Source: Flavonifractor sp. An92 (GTDB taxonomy: Bacteria > Bacillota > Clostridia > Oscillospirales > Oscillospiraceae). From it: a stretch of 64,000 bases of DNA. The translations under genes and the position numbers were made by a program. How positions within the stretch are numbered: position 1 is the stretch's first letter; every line of letters starts with the position of its first letter. The notes beneath the pieces were generated by a model. That model was not told the origin of the DNA. It did not search any database and was given only the letters and a program-made list of their open reading frames with translations. The stretch is from NCBI RefSeq assembly GCF_002159175.1, contig NZ_NFGZ01000002.1, positions 124,001-188,000 of the forward strand, given 5' to 3'. Shown here piece after piece: positions 42,150-50,349 of this stretch.

Positions 42150-44216
42150 TTATTCGGTGAAGATGACCCGCACCTTGGCGTCGGAGCCGATGGTGCCGCT
42201 GTAATAGACGGTGAAGGTGTCGGTGTAGGCCTTGGCCTCGCCGAGGGTGATCCACTGGCCGCTGTCGGCGTTGTAGACCTGCACGTCGTCGCTGACGGGG
42301 ACCCGCACCCCGTCCAGTACCACCGCATCCTCCCCGTCAAAGGCGGAGCGGGCCACGCCGGTGACCTTGTCCAGGGTGACCACTCCGGCGGTCTTGCCGT
42401 CGCTGGTGGCGGCCACGCCGCCCACGCTCTGGGAGCGCACCGAGGAGCCGGTGAGGTAGTCCTGGGTGGTGCCGGCGCTGTTTTCCACCGCCACGGTGTC
42501 GTTGGTGACCTGCATGTCGCCGCTGCCCTCGGTCTTGGTGCCGGTGTGGAGGATGCCGTAGGTGTAGGCGTCGCCGGTGACGTTGTTCAGCACCACCACG
42601 TCCACCTCGCCGTCGGCGTTGGTGCCGGCGTAGGTGATCTTGGAGGCGGAGACGGTATCGGTGAGGATGTCGTCCAGCTCTACCCGGACGGCGGAGCTTT
42701 TCCCAACCCGGTCATAGAGCACCACGTTGTCGGCCAGCGGGACGCTGCCCAGGGTGCCCTTGGCCACGTTGAGGGAGCCGCTCACCCCGCCGGTGGCGGT
42801 GGAGAGGGAGAGGTTGCCGATGCCGGAGGAGGTGACCCTCACCAGGTCGCCCACCGACACGGAGGAGCCGGAGCGCTCGCCCGACACGGTCAGGCCGTTG
42901 AAGAGCTCCACCGAGCAGGTGTCCCCGGCGGCGGTGACCAGGCCTACCATCTGGGCGGTCCGCTCGCTGGTGGAGCAGGCGTAGGCCACCTCGCCCGCGC
43001 CGTTGAGGACCACCGTCAGCTTATCCCCAACCTTAAAAGCGGAGAGGGAGGAGATGGCCTCGTCGGACACCTCCAGGGTGAGGCCCAGGAGGGTGATGGT
43101 ATCGGGATTGGTGGTGTTGGGGGAGACCGCCTCGTAGTAGCCGGTGAGGGCCACGCCGTCGTATTTCACCGCCTCGGAGGCCACCACCAGGTCGATGGAG
43201 CCGGACGCGGTGTAGTAGAGGGTGACGGTGCTCCGCCCTTCCAGCTCATACCAGGCGCTGCCGTAGGTGGTCAGCTCGTCGTCCATCAGCAGGGCAGTGG
43301 AGTTGGAGATGGTGTAACTGGCGCCGTCCTGGGCCACCAGCTTTCCGGCATCGGCGCTGTCCAGCTGGAGAGTGCGCACGGTGGTGTCGTCCGGGAGGAA
43401 GCCGCAGACCTTGCCGCTCTTGTCCAGCAGGAGGGTGCCCCGGCGGCCCACCAGGGTGTCGGGGAGGTCGGTGGACTGCTCATACCAGGTGAGGCCCCCC
43501 TGGGCGGCGTAGACCTGGGCGGTGTGGAGGGTGCCGTCCGCGGCCTCGTCGTCGTTGGAGAGGAGCACGGCGGAGGAAATCGTGGAGGAGGCAAGTTTGG
43601 CCACATAGTCGCTTCCATCCTTGGTGTCGCTCTTCAGCATGGCGTAGAGGAGGAGAGCCGCCTCGCCCCGGGTCATGGCGGCAGAGGAGTTGGTGGAGAT
43701 GCCGTCCAGAAGGCCCAGGTCAGTGGCCTTCTGCATATAGTCTTGGGGCCAGAGGGCGCCCACGTCCTCCTCAGTGTAGCCCATCAGGCGCAGGACGATG
43801 GTGACCGCCTGGCCCACGGTGACGGCGTCGTCGGGGCCGAAGCGGCCGTTGCCGTAGCCGCTGATCAGCCCCTCGCTCTGGGCCAGGTTCACATAGGGCG
43901 CGGCCCAGTGGGTGGCGGGCAGGTCGGAGAAGAGGGTGCGGTAGGCGCTGCCCTGGACCTGGTCGCCGTGGCCCTCGGCCAGCACAGCCAGGGTGCAGAA
44001 CTGGGCCCGGGTCAGGGTGGCGGAGGGGTGATAGGTGCCGTCGGAGTAGCCGGAGACGATGCCCAGGCTGGACAGGACCGACACCGCCTCGGCGGTGTCG
44101 GCGTCGGTCACGTCGGAGAAGGACGCGGCGTCAGCCTGGAAGGAGAAACCCGCCACGCCGATGATGCCCAGACACAGGGCGGCGGCCAGCAGGGCGGAGA
44201 GGGTACGCTGTTTCAT
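42150..44216 (-). CDS. SLH-domain envelope protein
   Basis: A 688-residue exported protein. The signal peptide ends near ADA (about 29), then three SLH domains (about 30-205; FSDVTDADTAEAVSVLSSLGIVSGYSDG, LFSDLPATHWAAPYV) and a long Thr/Ser/Val-rich beta region without recognised domains (about 210-688). The SLH modules bind secondary wall polymer. ATG 44216 lies six bases after AGAGGTG. It follows the MacB-like permease by 17 bases, so it is transcribed with the exporter and could be its envelope partner or cargo. Confidence 0.87.
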   Translation of the reverse strand: MKQRTLSALLAAALCLGIIGVAGFSFQADAASFSDVTDADTAEAVSVLSSLGIVSGYSDGTYHPSATLTRAQFCTLAVLAEGHGDQVQGSAYRTLFSDLPATHWAAPYVNLAQSEGLISGYGNGRFGPDDAVTVGQAVTIVLRLMGYTEEDVGALWPQDYMQKATDLGLLDGISTNSSAAMTRGEAALLLYAMLKSDTKDGSDYVAKLASSTISSAVLLSNDDEAADGTLHTAQVYAAQGGLTWYEQSTDLPDTLVGRRGTLLLDKSGKVCGFLPDDTTVRTLQLDSADAGKLVAQDGASYTISNSTALLMDDELTTYGSAWYELEGRSTVTLYYTASGSIDLVVASEAVKYDGVALTGYYEAVSPNTTNPDTITLLGLTLEVSDEAISSLSAFKVGDKLTVVLNGAGEVAYACSTSERTAQMVGLVTAAGDTCSVELFNGLTVSGERSGSSVSVGDLVRVTSSGIGNLSLSTATGGVSGSLNVAKGTLGSVPLADNVVLYDRVGKSSAVRVELDDILTDTVSASKITYAGTNADGEVDVVVLNNVTGDAYTYGILHTGTKTEGSGDMQVTNDTVAVENSAGTTQDYLTGSSVRSQSVGGVAATSDGKTAGVVTLDKVTGVARSAFDGEDAVVLDGVRVPVSDDVQVYNADSGQWITLGEAKAYTDTFTVYYSGTIGSDAKVRVIFTE

Positions 44217-44233
44217 GGGAGACACCTCTTTCT

Positions 44234-45415
44234 TTAATCGGCCCGCAGGGCGTCCACGGGCTGGAGGTTGGAGGCCTTGACGGCCGGATAGATGCCGAAC
44301 ACGATGCCGATCACCACCGAGAAGGTGAAGGCCCCCAGGGTGATGAGCCGGTCGGGCAACAGGATGAGGTCATACATGGCCTTGCCCAGGATGAGGGAGA
44401 GGGCGAAGCCCAGGGCGATGCCGATGAGCCCGCCCATGCCGCTGAGGATGCCGGCCTCCACCAGGAACTGGCCGATGATCTCACTGCGGGGCGCGCCGAT
44501 GGACTTCTTGATGCCGATCTCCCGGGTGCGCTCGGTGACGGTGACCAGCATGATGTTCATGATGCCGATGCCGCCCACCAGCAGCGCGATGGAGGCGATG
44601 CCTCCCAGCACCACGCTCATGGAGGTCATCTCCTCGGTGCTCTCGGTCATGGCGGAGTTGCCGTTTTCCAGGCTGTACTCCCCCACGCTGTCGGACACCA
44701 GGTCGGCCAGATAGAGATTCAGGCTGTTCAGGACGGTCTCCACATGGTCGGAGGTGTCCACTTTTACCGTAATAGAGGTGATGTCGGCGGTCTGAAGGAG
44801 CTCCCGGTTCAGGCTGTACGGGATGGAGAGCATGTCGTCCATGGAGTCCTCGGTGCCGCCGTCTTTCTGGTAGTAGGTACCCACCACCGTGAAGGGGATG
44901 CCGCTGAGGTAGATGGTCTCCCCCACGGGGTCGGAGTAGGGGAAGAGGGCATCGGCCACATAGGAGCCCAGGACACAGACCTTGCTGCGCTGGTCGATGT
45001 CGAACTGGCTCAGATCCCGGCCGCTCTCCAGGGTGTAGTTGTTGCACACGGAGAACTGGTCGCTGCCCAGGTAGATGGTGCTCTCCTCCAGGGTGGTGGT
45101 GCGGTATTTCACCGGCAGGTCGGTGCTGGTGGAGGGGGAGACCCCCTCCACCATGTCGCTGAGGGTGGTGTTGCCGTACTCGTAGACCTCGCTGTACACG
45201 TCGGGGGCCCGGGTGCGGTCGTACCAGGTGAGGGTGAGGTTCACCTTGTTCACGCCCAGCTTTTCGTAGTAGGCGGTGATGTCGGCGTTGTAGCCCGACA
45301 CCAGGGCCACCAGCACCAGCACGGCGGTGACGCCGATGATGATGCCCAGCATGGTGAGGAAGGAGCGGCCCTTTTTCTCCCGGATGGAGTCCAGCGCCAT
45401 GAGGATGGCGTTCAT
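44234..45415 (-). CDS. MacB-like ABC transporter permease (FtsX family)
   Basis: A 393-residue permease. One N-terminal membrane segment (about 20-42), a large extracytoplasmic MacB_PCD domain (about 43-260) and three C-terminal segments (about 270-390) with the GGIGIMNIMLVTVTERTREIGIKKSIGA block. ATG 45415 (MNAILMALDS) overlaps the ATPase stop by four bases; the longer open frame upstream is the ATPase read out of frame. Confidence 0.92.
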   Translation of the reverse strand: MNAILMALDSIREKKGRSFLTMLGIIIGVTAVLVLVALVSGYNADITAYYEKLGVNKVNLTLTWYDRTRAPDVYSEVYEYGNTTLSDMVEGVSPSTSTDLPVKYRTTTLEESTIYLGSDQFSVCNNYTLESGRDLSQFDIDQRSKVCVLGSYVADALFPYSDPVGETIYLSGIPFTVVGTYYQKDGGTEDSMDDMLSIPYSLNRELLQTADITSITVKVDTSDHVETVLNSLNLYLADLVSDSVGEYSLENGNSAMTESTEEMTSMSVVLGGIASIALLVGGIGIMNIMLVTVTERTREIGIKKSIGAPRSEIIGQFLVEAGILSGMGGLIGIALGFALSLILGKAMYDLILLPDRLITLGAFTFSVVIGIVFGIYPAVKASNLQPVDALRAD

Positions 45416-46128
45416 TGGGCCACCTCCTCCGGCAGGAGCACCCCGTCCCAGGCGCTGTCGTGGAGGATGTGGCCGTCCTTCACCCGGACGGTGCGCCGGG
45501 CCTGGGCGGCAATGGAGTTGTCGTGGGTGATGAGAATGACGGTGGTGCCCCCGGCGTTGAGCTCCTTCATGAGGGCGAGGACCTGGGCGCCGGTCTTGGA
45601 GTCCAGGGCGCCGGTGGGCTCGTCGGCCATGAGGACGGGGGAGCCGGTGGCGATGGCCCGGGCGATGGCCACCCGCTGCTGCTGGCCGCCGGAGAGCTGG
45701 GTGGGGCGGCTCTCCGCCTTGGAGCCGATCTCTACCCGTTCCAGGGCCTCCATGGCCCGCTTTTTCCGTTGGGCCAGGGGCACCTTCTGGTAGAGCATGG
45801 GCAGCGCCACGTTCTGCCACACGTTGAGGGAGGGGATCAGGTTGTAGCCCTGGAAGATGAAGCTGATCTGCCGGGAGCGGATGAGCTCCAGCTCCCGCCG
45901 GGATTTCTCCCGCACGGGGACCCCGTCCAGGTAGTAGTCGCCGTAGGTGGGCACGTCCAGACAGCCCAGAATGTTCATCATGGTGGACTTGCCCGAGCCG
46001 GAGGCGCCGATGATGGCCACGAACTCCCCCCGGTCGATCTCCAGAGAGACCCCGTCCAGGGCGTTGACCTGGTTTTCCCGGCCCTCTCCGTAGATTTTAT
46101 AGACATTGTGCAGCTCGATGAGTTTCAC
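45412..46128 (-). CDS. MacB-like ABC transporter ATPase
   Basis: A 238-residue ATPase of the LolD/MacB class. Walker A GASGSGKST (about 41-49), LSGGQQQR signature, Walker B LMADEPTGALDSKTG and THD switch. It should power the permease encoded next and the HlyD-like adaptor encoded just before it (three bases apart). Confidence 0.95.
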   Translation of the reverse strand: MKLIELHNVYKIYGEGRENQVNALDGVSLEIDRGEFVAIIGASGSGKSTMMNILGCLDVPTYGDYYLDGVPVREKSRRELELIRSRQISFIFQGYNLIPSLNVWQNVALPMLYQKVPLAQRKKRAMEALERVEIGSKAESRPTQLSGGQQQRVAIARAIATGSPVLMADEPTGALDSKTGAQVLALMKELNAGGTTVILITHDNSIAAQARRTVRVKDGHILHDSAWDGVLLPEEVAQ

Positions 46129-46131
46129 AGG

Positions 46132-47943
46132 TTATCCCCCCATCCGGCCGCCGCCCGGCATGCCGCCGCCGCTCATACCGCCGCCGGAGAAGTCGCCGCC
46201 CATGCCGCCGGGCATCATCTGCATGTCGCCGGCGGGGAAGCCCTGCTCCATCTCGCCCTCCTCGCCCTGGCTGGTGGAGTCGCCATTGGCGGGGGCGGTG
46301 GACTCATAGCGGGTAAAGACGGTGTCCCCCTCCTCCGCGCCGGAGAGAATCACCACATACTGGCTGTTGGAGGCGCCGATCTCCACCGGCACGGCATAGA
46401 AGCCCTCCGGCACACCCTCGGCCTCCACGGCGTTTTCCGGGGCGGTGTCGGACTGGATGTACAGGCAGGTCTGCCCGTCGGTGGACTGCTTCAGGGCGGA
46501 GATGGGGGCCAGCACCCCCTCGGCGTCCTCGCCCACCTGAATGGAGTAGGACACGTTGACGCCGGCGGAGAGCGCCCCGGCGCTGGGGATGGAGATGGTG
46601 ACGGGGAAGTAGGCCACGCCGTTGGAGTTGGTGGCCTCGTAGCTCACGGCGGTGACGGTGCCGGTGAAGGCCTGGTCGGCGTCGCTGCTGCTGCCCGAGC
46701 GGGTGATGGCGACTTCCGTGCCCACGGTGACATTCTCAATGTCCAGCTCGTCGATGTTCACCGAGATCTCCATGTTGTCCAGGTTGTAGAGAAGCACGGC
46801 GGTCTCACCGGCCATGCGGGGGGTCTCCCCCTCGGTGACGTTGACCTGGATCACCTTCCCCGAAATCTCAGCGGTGACCGCGTAGTCGGCGCGCTTTTCC
46901 TCGGTCTCGGCGATCTGCTCCTCGTAATCGGCGATGCGCTCCTGGGTCTGGGTGATCTTGTTTTGGGTGGAGGTGATCTGGCTCTCATAGTCGCTGCCGT
47001 CCACCACAAAGAGGGTCTGCCCCTTGGTGACGGTGCTGTAAGCCACCGGGGAAACGGTGGTCAGCTCCCCGGAGACCTGGGCGGTGAGGGTCTCACTGTC
47101 GTTGTACTCCAGGGTACCGGAGATGGCCGAGTAGAGAGGCTCGCCGGAGGAGGACACCACATAGGACACGCAGCTCATCCCCTCGGTGAGGGCGCCGGGA
47201 TTGTCCACGGTGATGGTGACGGCGAAGCACTGGGTGCCCTCGGTGGTGTAGCGGCTCACCTTCTGCACGTCGGTGACGGTGCCGTCCAGGTTGAGCATGA
47301 GGCTGGCGATGGACACCTTGGCCTTGGAGCCCACCTGGATCTGGTCCTCATAGGCGTAGCTGTAATACTCGGTGAGCTTCATCTTGCTGTCGTCCACCAG
47401 CACGGCCAGCTTGCTCCCGGCCTGGACGTTGTCGCCCGCCTCCACCTCGATCTCAGTGATGGTGCCGGAGAAGGGGGCGGTGACGGTGAGGTTGGAGAGG
47501 GTCTCCTGGGTGTCGGAGAGCTGCTCCTGATAGGTCTCCAGCTCATTCTGGAGATCGGTGATCTGGTCCTTGTACTCGCTGATCTGGTCGTCCAGCTCGG
47601 AGTCGTCCTGTTCATACAGGAGATCCCCCGCCTCCACCGTGTCACCGGCGGCCACATAGACCTTGGTGATCTTGGCCGTGGAGGCGGTGGTGACGGTCTG
47701 ACTGTCGGCGGGCAGGGTGACGCCGGTGCCGGTGATGGTGGTGGCCAGGCTCCCCCGGGTCAGCTCCTCGGTGAGCGGGGTCTGTTCCTCCGACTGGAAG
47801 AAGAGCCGGTAGAGGGCAAAGCCGCCGGCGGCCAGCACGGCGGCGAGGAGCAGGAGCACGACCAGCCGCTTGACGGGAAAACGGCGGCGCTTCCTGGTTT
47901 CCGGAAGGGGGACAGATGCCGGGGTGGTGAGGGTTTCGTCCAT
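46132..47943 (-). CDS. HlyD/RND-type efflux adaptor (MacA-like)
   Basis: A 603-residue adaptor. One membrane helix (about 26-48), barrel-sandwich/lipoyl halves around long coiled-coil hairpins (about 110-155 and 310-345), beta-barrel and membrane-proximal domains, and a Gly/Met-rich tail (repeats of GGGM). With the following ATPase, permease and SLH protein it forms an exporter operon. In Gram-positives such adaptors serve peptide or antimicrobial efflux; the substrate is unknown. It is longer than E. coli MacA because of a duplicated coiled-coil region. Confidence 0.9.
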   Translation of the reverse strand: MDETLTTPASVPLPETRKRRRFPVKRLVVLLLLAAVLAAGGFALYRLFFQSEEQTPLTEELTRGSLATTITGTGVTLPADSQTVTTASTAKITKVYVAAGDTVEAGDLLYEQDDSELDDQISEYKDQITDLQNELETYQEQLSDTQETLSNLTVTAPFSGTITEIEVEAGDNVQAGSKLAVLVDDSKMKLTEYYSYAYEDQIQVGSKAKVSIASLMLNLDGTVTDVQKVSRYTTEGTQCFAVTITVDNPGALTEGMSCVSYVVSSSGEPLYSAISGTLEYNDSETLTAQVSGELTTVSPVAYSTVTKGQTLFVVDGSDYESQITSTQNKITQTQERIADYEEQIAETEEKRADYAVTAEISGKVIQVNVTEGETPRMAGETAVLLYNLDNMEISVNIDELDIENVTVGTEVAITRSGSSSDADQAFTGTVTAVSYEATNSNGVAYFPVTISIPSAGALSAGVNVSYSIQVGEDAEGVLAPISALKQSTDGQTCLYIQSDTAPENAVEAEGVPEGFYAVPVEIGASNSQYVVILSGAEEGDTVFTRYESTAPANGDSTSQGEEGEMEQGFPAGDMQMMPGGMGGDFSGGGMSGGGMPGGGRMGG

Positions 47944-47978
47944 GTGGGATCAGCCTCCTGTTGATGAGTTCAGGAGCA

Positions 47979-48011
47979 AGTATACGGGAGGAAGCTGAAA
48001 TTTCCCTGAAA
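47979..48011 (-). promoter_or_regulatory. Exporter promoter with 11-base-spaced direct repeat
   Basis: On the minus strand -10 TATACT (47979-47984) has no good -35. Instead TTTCAG occurs twice, 11 bases apart (48006-48011 and 47995-48000), bracketing the -35 position. This geometry is typical of OmpR/PhoB-type response-regulator sites. No two-component genes are in the window. Confidence 0.35.
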
Positions 48012-48065
48012 AGGGAGCGGCGGGGAAGGAGAAGTTTTCCGCCCGAACGGTCCCCGCTTTTGGGC

Positions 48066-48098
48066 AAAAAAACAGGCGCGCCGCATGCGCGGCGCGCC
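48066..48098 (-). terminator. Terminator after ridA
   Basis: GGCGCGCCGC (48075-48084) and its complement (48089-48098). On the minus strand it is followed by TG and seven T's. Confidence 0.9.
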
Positions 48099-48120
48099 CG
48101 TATGGGATGCTGGGGAAACC

Positions 48121-48489
48121 TTACTTCTCGGCAATGGCCTCGATCTCGCACAGAGCGCCCTTGGGGATCTGCTTGACAGCGACGCAGCTGCGGGCGGGCT
48201 TGGAGGTGAAGTACTTGGCATAGACCTCGTTGAAAGCGGCGAAGTCGGCAATGTCAGCCAGGAAGCAGGTGGTCTTGACGACCTTGTCCATGCTGGTGCC
48301 GGCGGCCTCCAGGATGGCGGCCACGTTCTTGCAGCTCCACTCAGCCTGCTCGGCGATGGTGGCGGGCATCTCGCCGGTGGCGGGGTTCACAGGCAGCTGG
48401 CCGGAAGTGATGACCAGGCCGCCCACCTCGTAGCCCTGAGAGTAGGGGCCGATGGCGGCGGGAGCATTATCGGTAGCAACGATCTTCAT
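48121..48489 (-). CDS. ridA: RidA family enamine/imine deaminase
   Basis: A 122-residue RidA (YjgF) protein, which hydrolyses reactive 2-aminoacrylate. Family features: APAAIGPYSQG near residue 10, the conserved Arg in ARSCVAVKQIPKGA (about 101-114) and the terminal EIEAIA. AAGGAGG precedes the ATG. Promoter TTGCTC-17-TATAAT at 48559-48587 (minus). Confidence 0.95.
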   Translation of the reverse strand: MKIVATDNAPAAIGPYSQGYEVGGLVITSGQLPVNPATGEMPATIAEQAEWSCKNVAAILEAAGTSMDKVVKTTCFLADIADFAAFNEVYAKYFTSKPARSCVAVKQIPKGALCEIEAIAEK

Positions 48490-48558
48490 GGTGGTTTCCT
48501 CCTTAAATATTTAGTGGAGAAGGATGCGGGCGGCAACACCGCAGGCATCTTTGCCTCT

Positions 48559-48587
48559 ATTATAAACGAACTGTCTGGTATGAGCAA
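48559..48587 (-). promoter_or_regulatory. Promoter of ridA
   Basis: On the minus strand TTGCTC (48582-48587), 17 bases, TATAAT (48559-48564). Confidence 0.75.
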
Positions 48588-48634
48588 GGGAAAATGAAAA
48601 ATTTACTGGTAAGCTGTCAGAAATTTAGGAGGGG

Positions 48635-48663
48635 TTGACAAGTTTTCACAGCTCCGGTAGAAT
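48635..48663 (+). promoter_or_regulatory. Promoter of queT
   Basis: TTGACA (48635-48640), 17 bases, TAGAAT (48658-48663). Initiation near 48670 coincides with the first leader hairpin. Confidence 0.8.
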
Positions 48664-48668
48664 ACCTC

Positions 48669-48763
48669 CGACTGGTTCTCCACATCCAGTCCAAGCACGG
48701 CCCAGCCGTGTTCGTTCGGCGGAGCGGCGCTCCGACCGTTCTCTAAACAAAAAATGGGAGGAA
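48669..48763 (+). promoter_or_regulatory. Candidate preQ1 riboswitch leader of queT
   Basis: A leader of about 100 bases with three hairpins: 48670-48675/48686-48691 with a 10-base loop, 48696-48701/48705-48710, and 48720-48725/48729-48734. Loop bases TCTCC (48677-48681) can pair with GGAGG of the ribosome site (48757-48761), an H-type pseudoknot that would hide it. preQ1-III riboswitches are known upstream of queT in Faecalibacterium-like bacteria; the size, gene and pseudoknot fit, but I could not check the consensus. Confidence 0.5.
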
Positions 48764-48771
48764 ATCCAACA

Positions 48772-49305
48772 ATGAAACGCTTTGACACCCGACAGATCAC
48801 CCTGGCCGCCATGGTGGCCGCCCTCTACGCCGTGCTGAGCTACTTCGGCAGCATCTTCGGCCTCACCTACGGGGCCGTGCAGTGCCGCTTCGCCGAGGCC
48901 CTGTGCGTGCTGCCCTTCCTGTTCCCGGCCACCGCGCCGGGCCTTTTTGTGGGCTGCCTCATCACCAATCTGATGAGCACCGTGGGCCCCCTGGTGGACA
49001 TCGTGCTGGGCTCTCTGGCCACCCTGCTGGCCGCCCTGTGGACGGCGAAAATGCCCAACCGCTGGCTGGCCCCCCTGCCGCCGGTCCTGTGCAACGGCGT
49101 CATCGTGGGCGGCATGATCGCCTGGTATGAGGTGGGCTTCGGCCCCGGCTTCTGGGCCGCCTACGCCTTCAACAGCGTGAGCGTGGCCGTGGGGGAGCTG
49201 CTGGCCTGCTATGTGCTGGGCTCCATCCTGCTTTCGGTGCTGCCCCGGGTGCCTTATCTGAATCAGATGATCCCCGCCGGACGGATGCCCGCCGCCCGGA
49301 CCTGA
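48772..49305 (+). CDS. queT: QueT family queuosine-precursor transporter
   Basis: A 177-residue membrane protein with five or six segments, similar to QueT, an ECF S component for preQ1/queuosine precursors. The block GAVQCRFAEALCVLPFLFPATAPGLFVGC (residues about 31-59) is the family's signature. ATG 48772 follows GGGAGG; an ATG six codons earlier lies inside that site. The structured leader and its own promoter support queuosine-linked control. Confidence 0.9.
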   Translation: MKRFDTRQITLAAMVAALYAVLSYFGSIFGLTYGAVQCRFAEALCVLPFLFPATAPGLFVGCLITNLMSTVGPLVDIVLGSLATLLAALWTAKMPNRWLAPLPPVLCNGVIVGGMIAWYEVGFGPGFWAAYAFNSVSVAVGELLACYVLGSILLSVLPRVPYLNQMIPAGRMPAART

Positions 49306-49315
49306 GGAGAAATAT

Positions 49316-49353
49316 ACCGCCGTTTCCGCGTGGAGAGGAGACGGCGGTTTTTT
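49316..49353 (+). terminator. Terminator after queT
   Basis: ACCGCCGT (49316-49323) pairs with ACGGCGGT (49341-49348), with a partly paired inner stem, followed by TTTTT. Confidence 0.82.
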
Positions 49354-49428
49354 GCTGGTATTTTGTCAGCAGTCGTGGTACACTAGAGAAAATCAAACCA
49401 CAGATTTCAACGCCAAGGAGGTTTATCT

Positions 49429-50298
49429 ATGAAAGTGCGCAAGGCCGTCATCCCTGCCGCGGGGCTGGGGACCCGGATGCTGCCCGCCACCAAGACGGTG
49501 CCCAAAGAGATGCTCCCCATGGTGGATAAGCCGGTGATCCAGTATATCATCGAGGAGGCAGTGGCCGCCGGGATCGAGGACATCCTCATCGTCACCAACC
49601 GGGCCAAGTCGGCTATGGACGACTACTTCGACTACTACCCCGAGCTGGAGACCCGCCTGCTCCAGGCAGGAAAGGAGCGGGAGCTGGTGGAGGTCCGCCG
49701 GGCGGCGGATCTGGCCAACATCTTCTACGTCCGCCAGAAGGAGACCAAGGGCCTGGGCCACGCCATCTACCGGGCCAAGCGCTTCGTGGGGGACGAGCCC
49801 TTCGCGGTGCTGCTGGGCGACGACATCATGCGGGCCAAGAAGCCAGTGACCCGGCAGCTCATCGACGCGGCGGAGAAGTATCAGGCCTGCGCCGTGGGTG
49901 TGCAGAAGGTGTCCACCGAGGCCATCTCCCGCTACTCCTCCGTGAAGGTGGAGCCCCTGGAGGAGCGCATCTTCAGCGTGTCCGACATGAATGAGAAGCC
50001 CACCCCCCAGCAGATGCTCTCCAACTACGCCATCCTGGGCCGCTACGTGCTGACCCCCGGCATCTTTGAGGTGCTGGAGAACGTGAAGCCCGGCTACGGC
50101 GGCGAGATCCAGCTCACCGACGGCCTGCGGGAGCTGTGCCAGCGGGAGCGGATGGTGGCCGTGGACTTTGAGGGCCGCCGCTACGACACCGGCAACCTCA
50201 CCGGCTTCCTGGAGGCCACCCTGGACTTCGCCCTGGAGAACAAGGCCACCGCCAAGTGGCTGCGCCAGTTCATCAAGGACAAGGCCAAGCAGCTGTAA
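49429..50298 (+). CDS. galU: UTP-glucose-1-phosphate uridylyltransferase
   Basis: A 289-residue GalU/GtaB enzyme making UDP-glucose for glycolipids and wall polymers. N-terminal nucleotide-binding GLGTRMLPATK (about 11-21), LGDDI near 125 and GGEIQLTDGLREL near 225. CAAGGAGG precedes the ATG. Single gene closed by a strong terminator. Confidence 0.96.
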   Translation: MKVRKAVIPAAGLGTRMLPATKTVPKEMLPMVDKPVIQYIIEEAVAAGIEDILIVTNRAKSAMDDYFDYYPELETRLLQAGKERELVEVRRAADLANIFYVRQKETKGLGHAIYRAKRFVGDEPFAVLLGDDIMRAKKPVTRQLIDAAEKYQACAVGVQKVSTEAISRYSSVKVEPLEERIFSVSDMNEKPTPQQMLSNYAILGRYVLTPGIFEVLENVKPGYGGEIQLTDGLRELCQRERMVAVDFEGRRYDTGNLTGFLEATLDFALENKATAKWLRQFIKDKAKQL

Positions 50299-50304
50299 GA
50301 GGAT

Positions 50305-50345
50305 AAAAAACCCCGCCCCGGAGCAACGCTCCGGGGCGGGGTTTT
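50305..50345. terminator. Terminator between galU and the ABC exporter genes
   Basis: A 14-base GC stem (50311-50324/50328-50341) with A6 and T4 flanks, bidirectional. Confidence 0.93.
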
Positions 50346-50349
50346 CTGT

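Noticed and set aside
45415-47964. 849-codon plus-strand ORF opposite the exporter genes
   Set aside because: Antisense shadow of the ATPase and adaptor genes; no ribosome site or family features.
48603-48812. 69-codon minus-strand ORF over the queT leader
   Set aside because: It overlaps the promoter, structured leader and start of queT and has no ribosome site.
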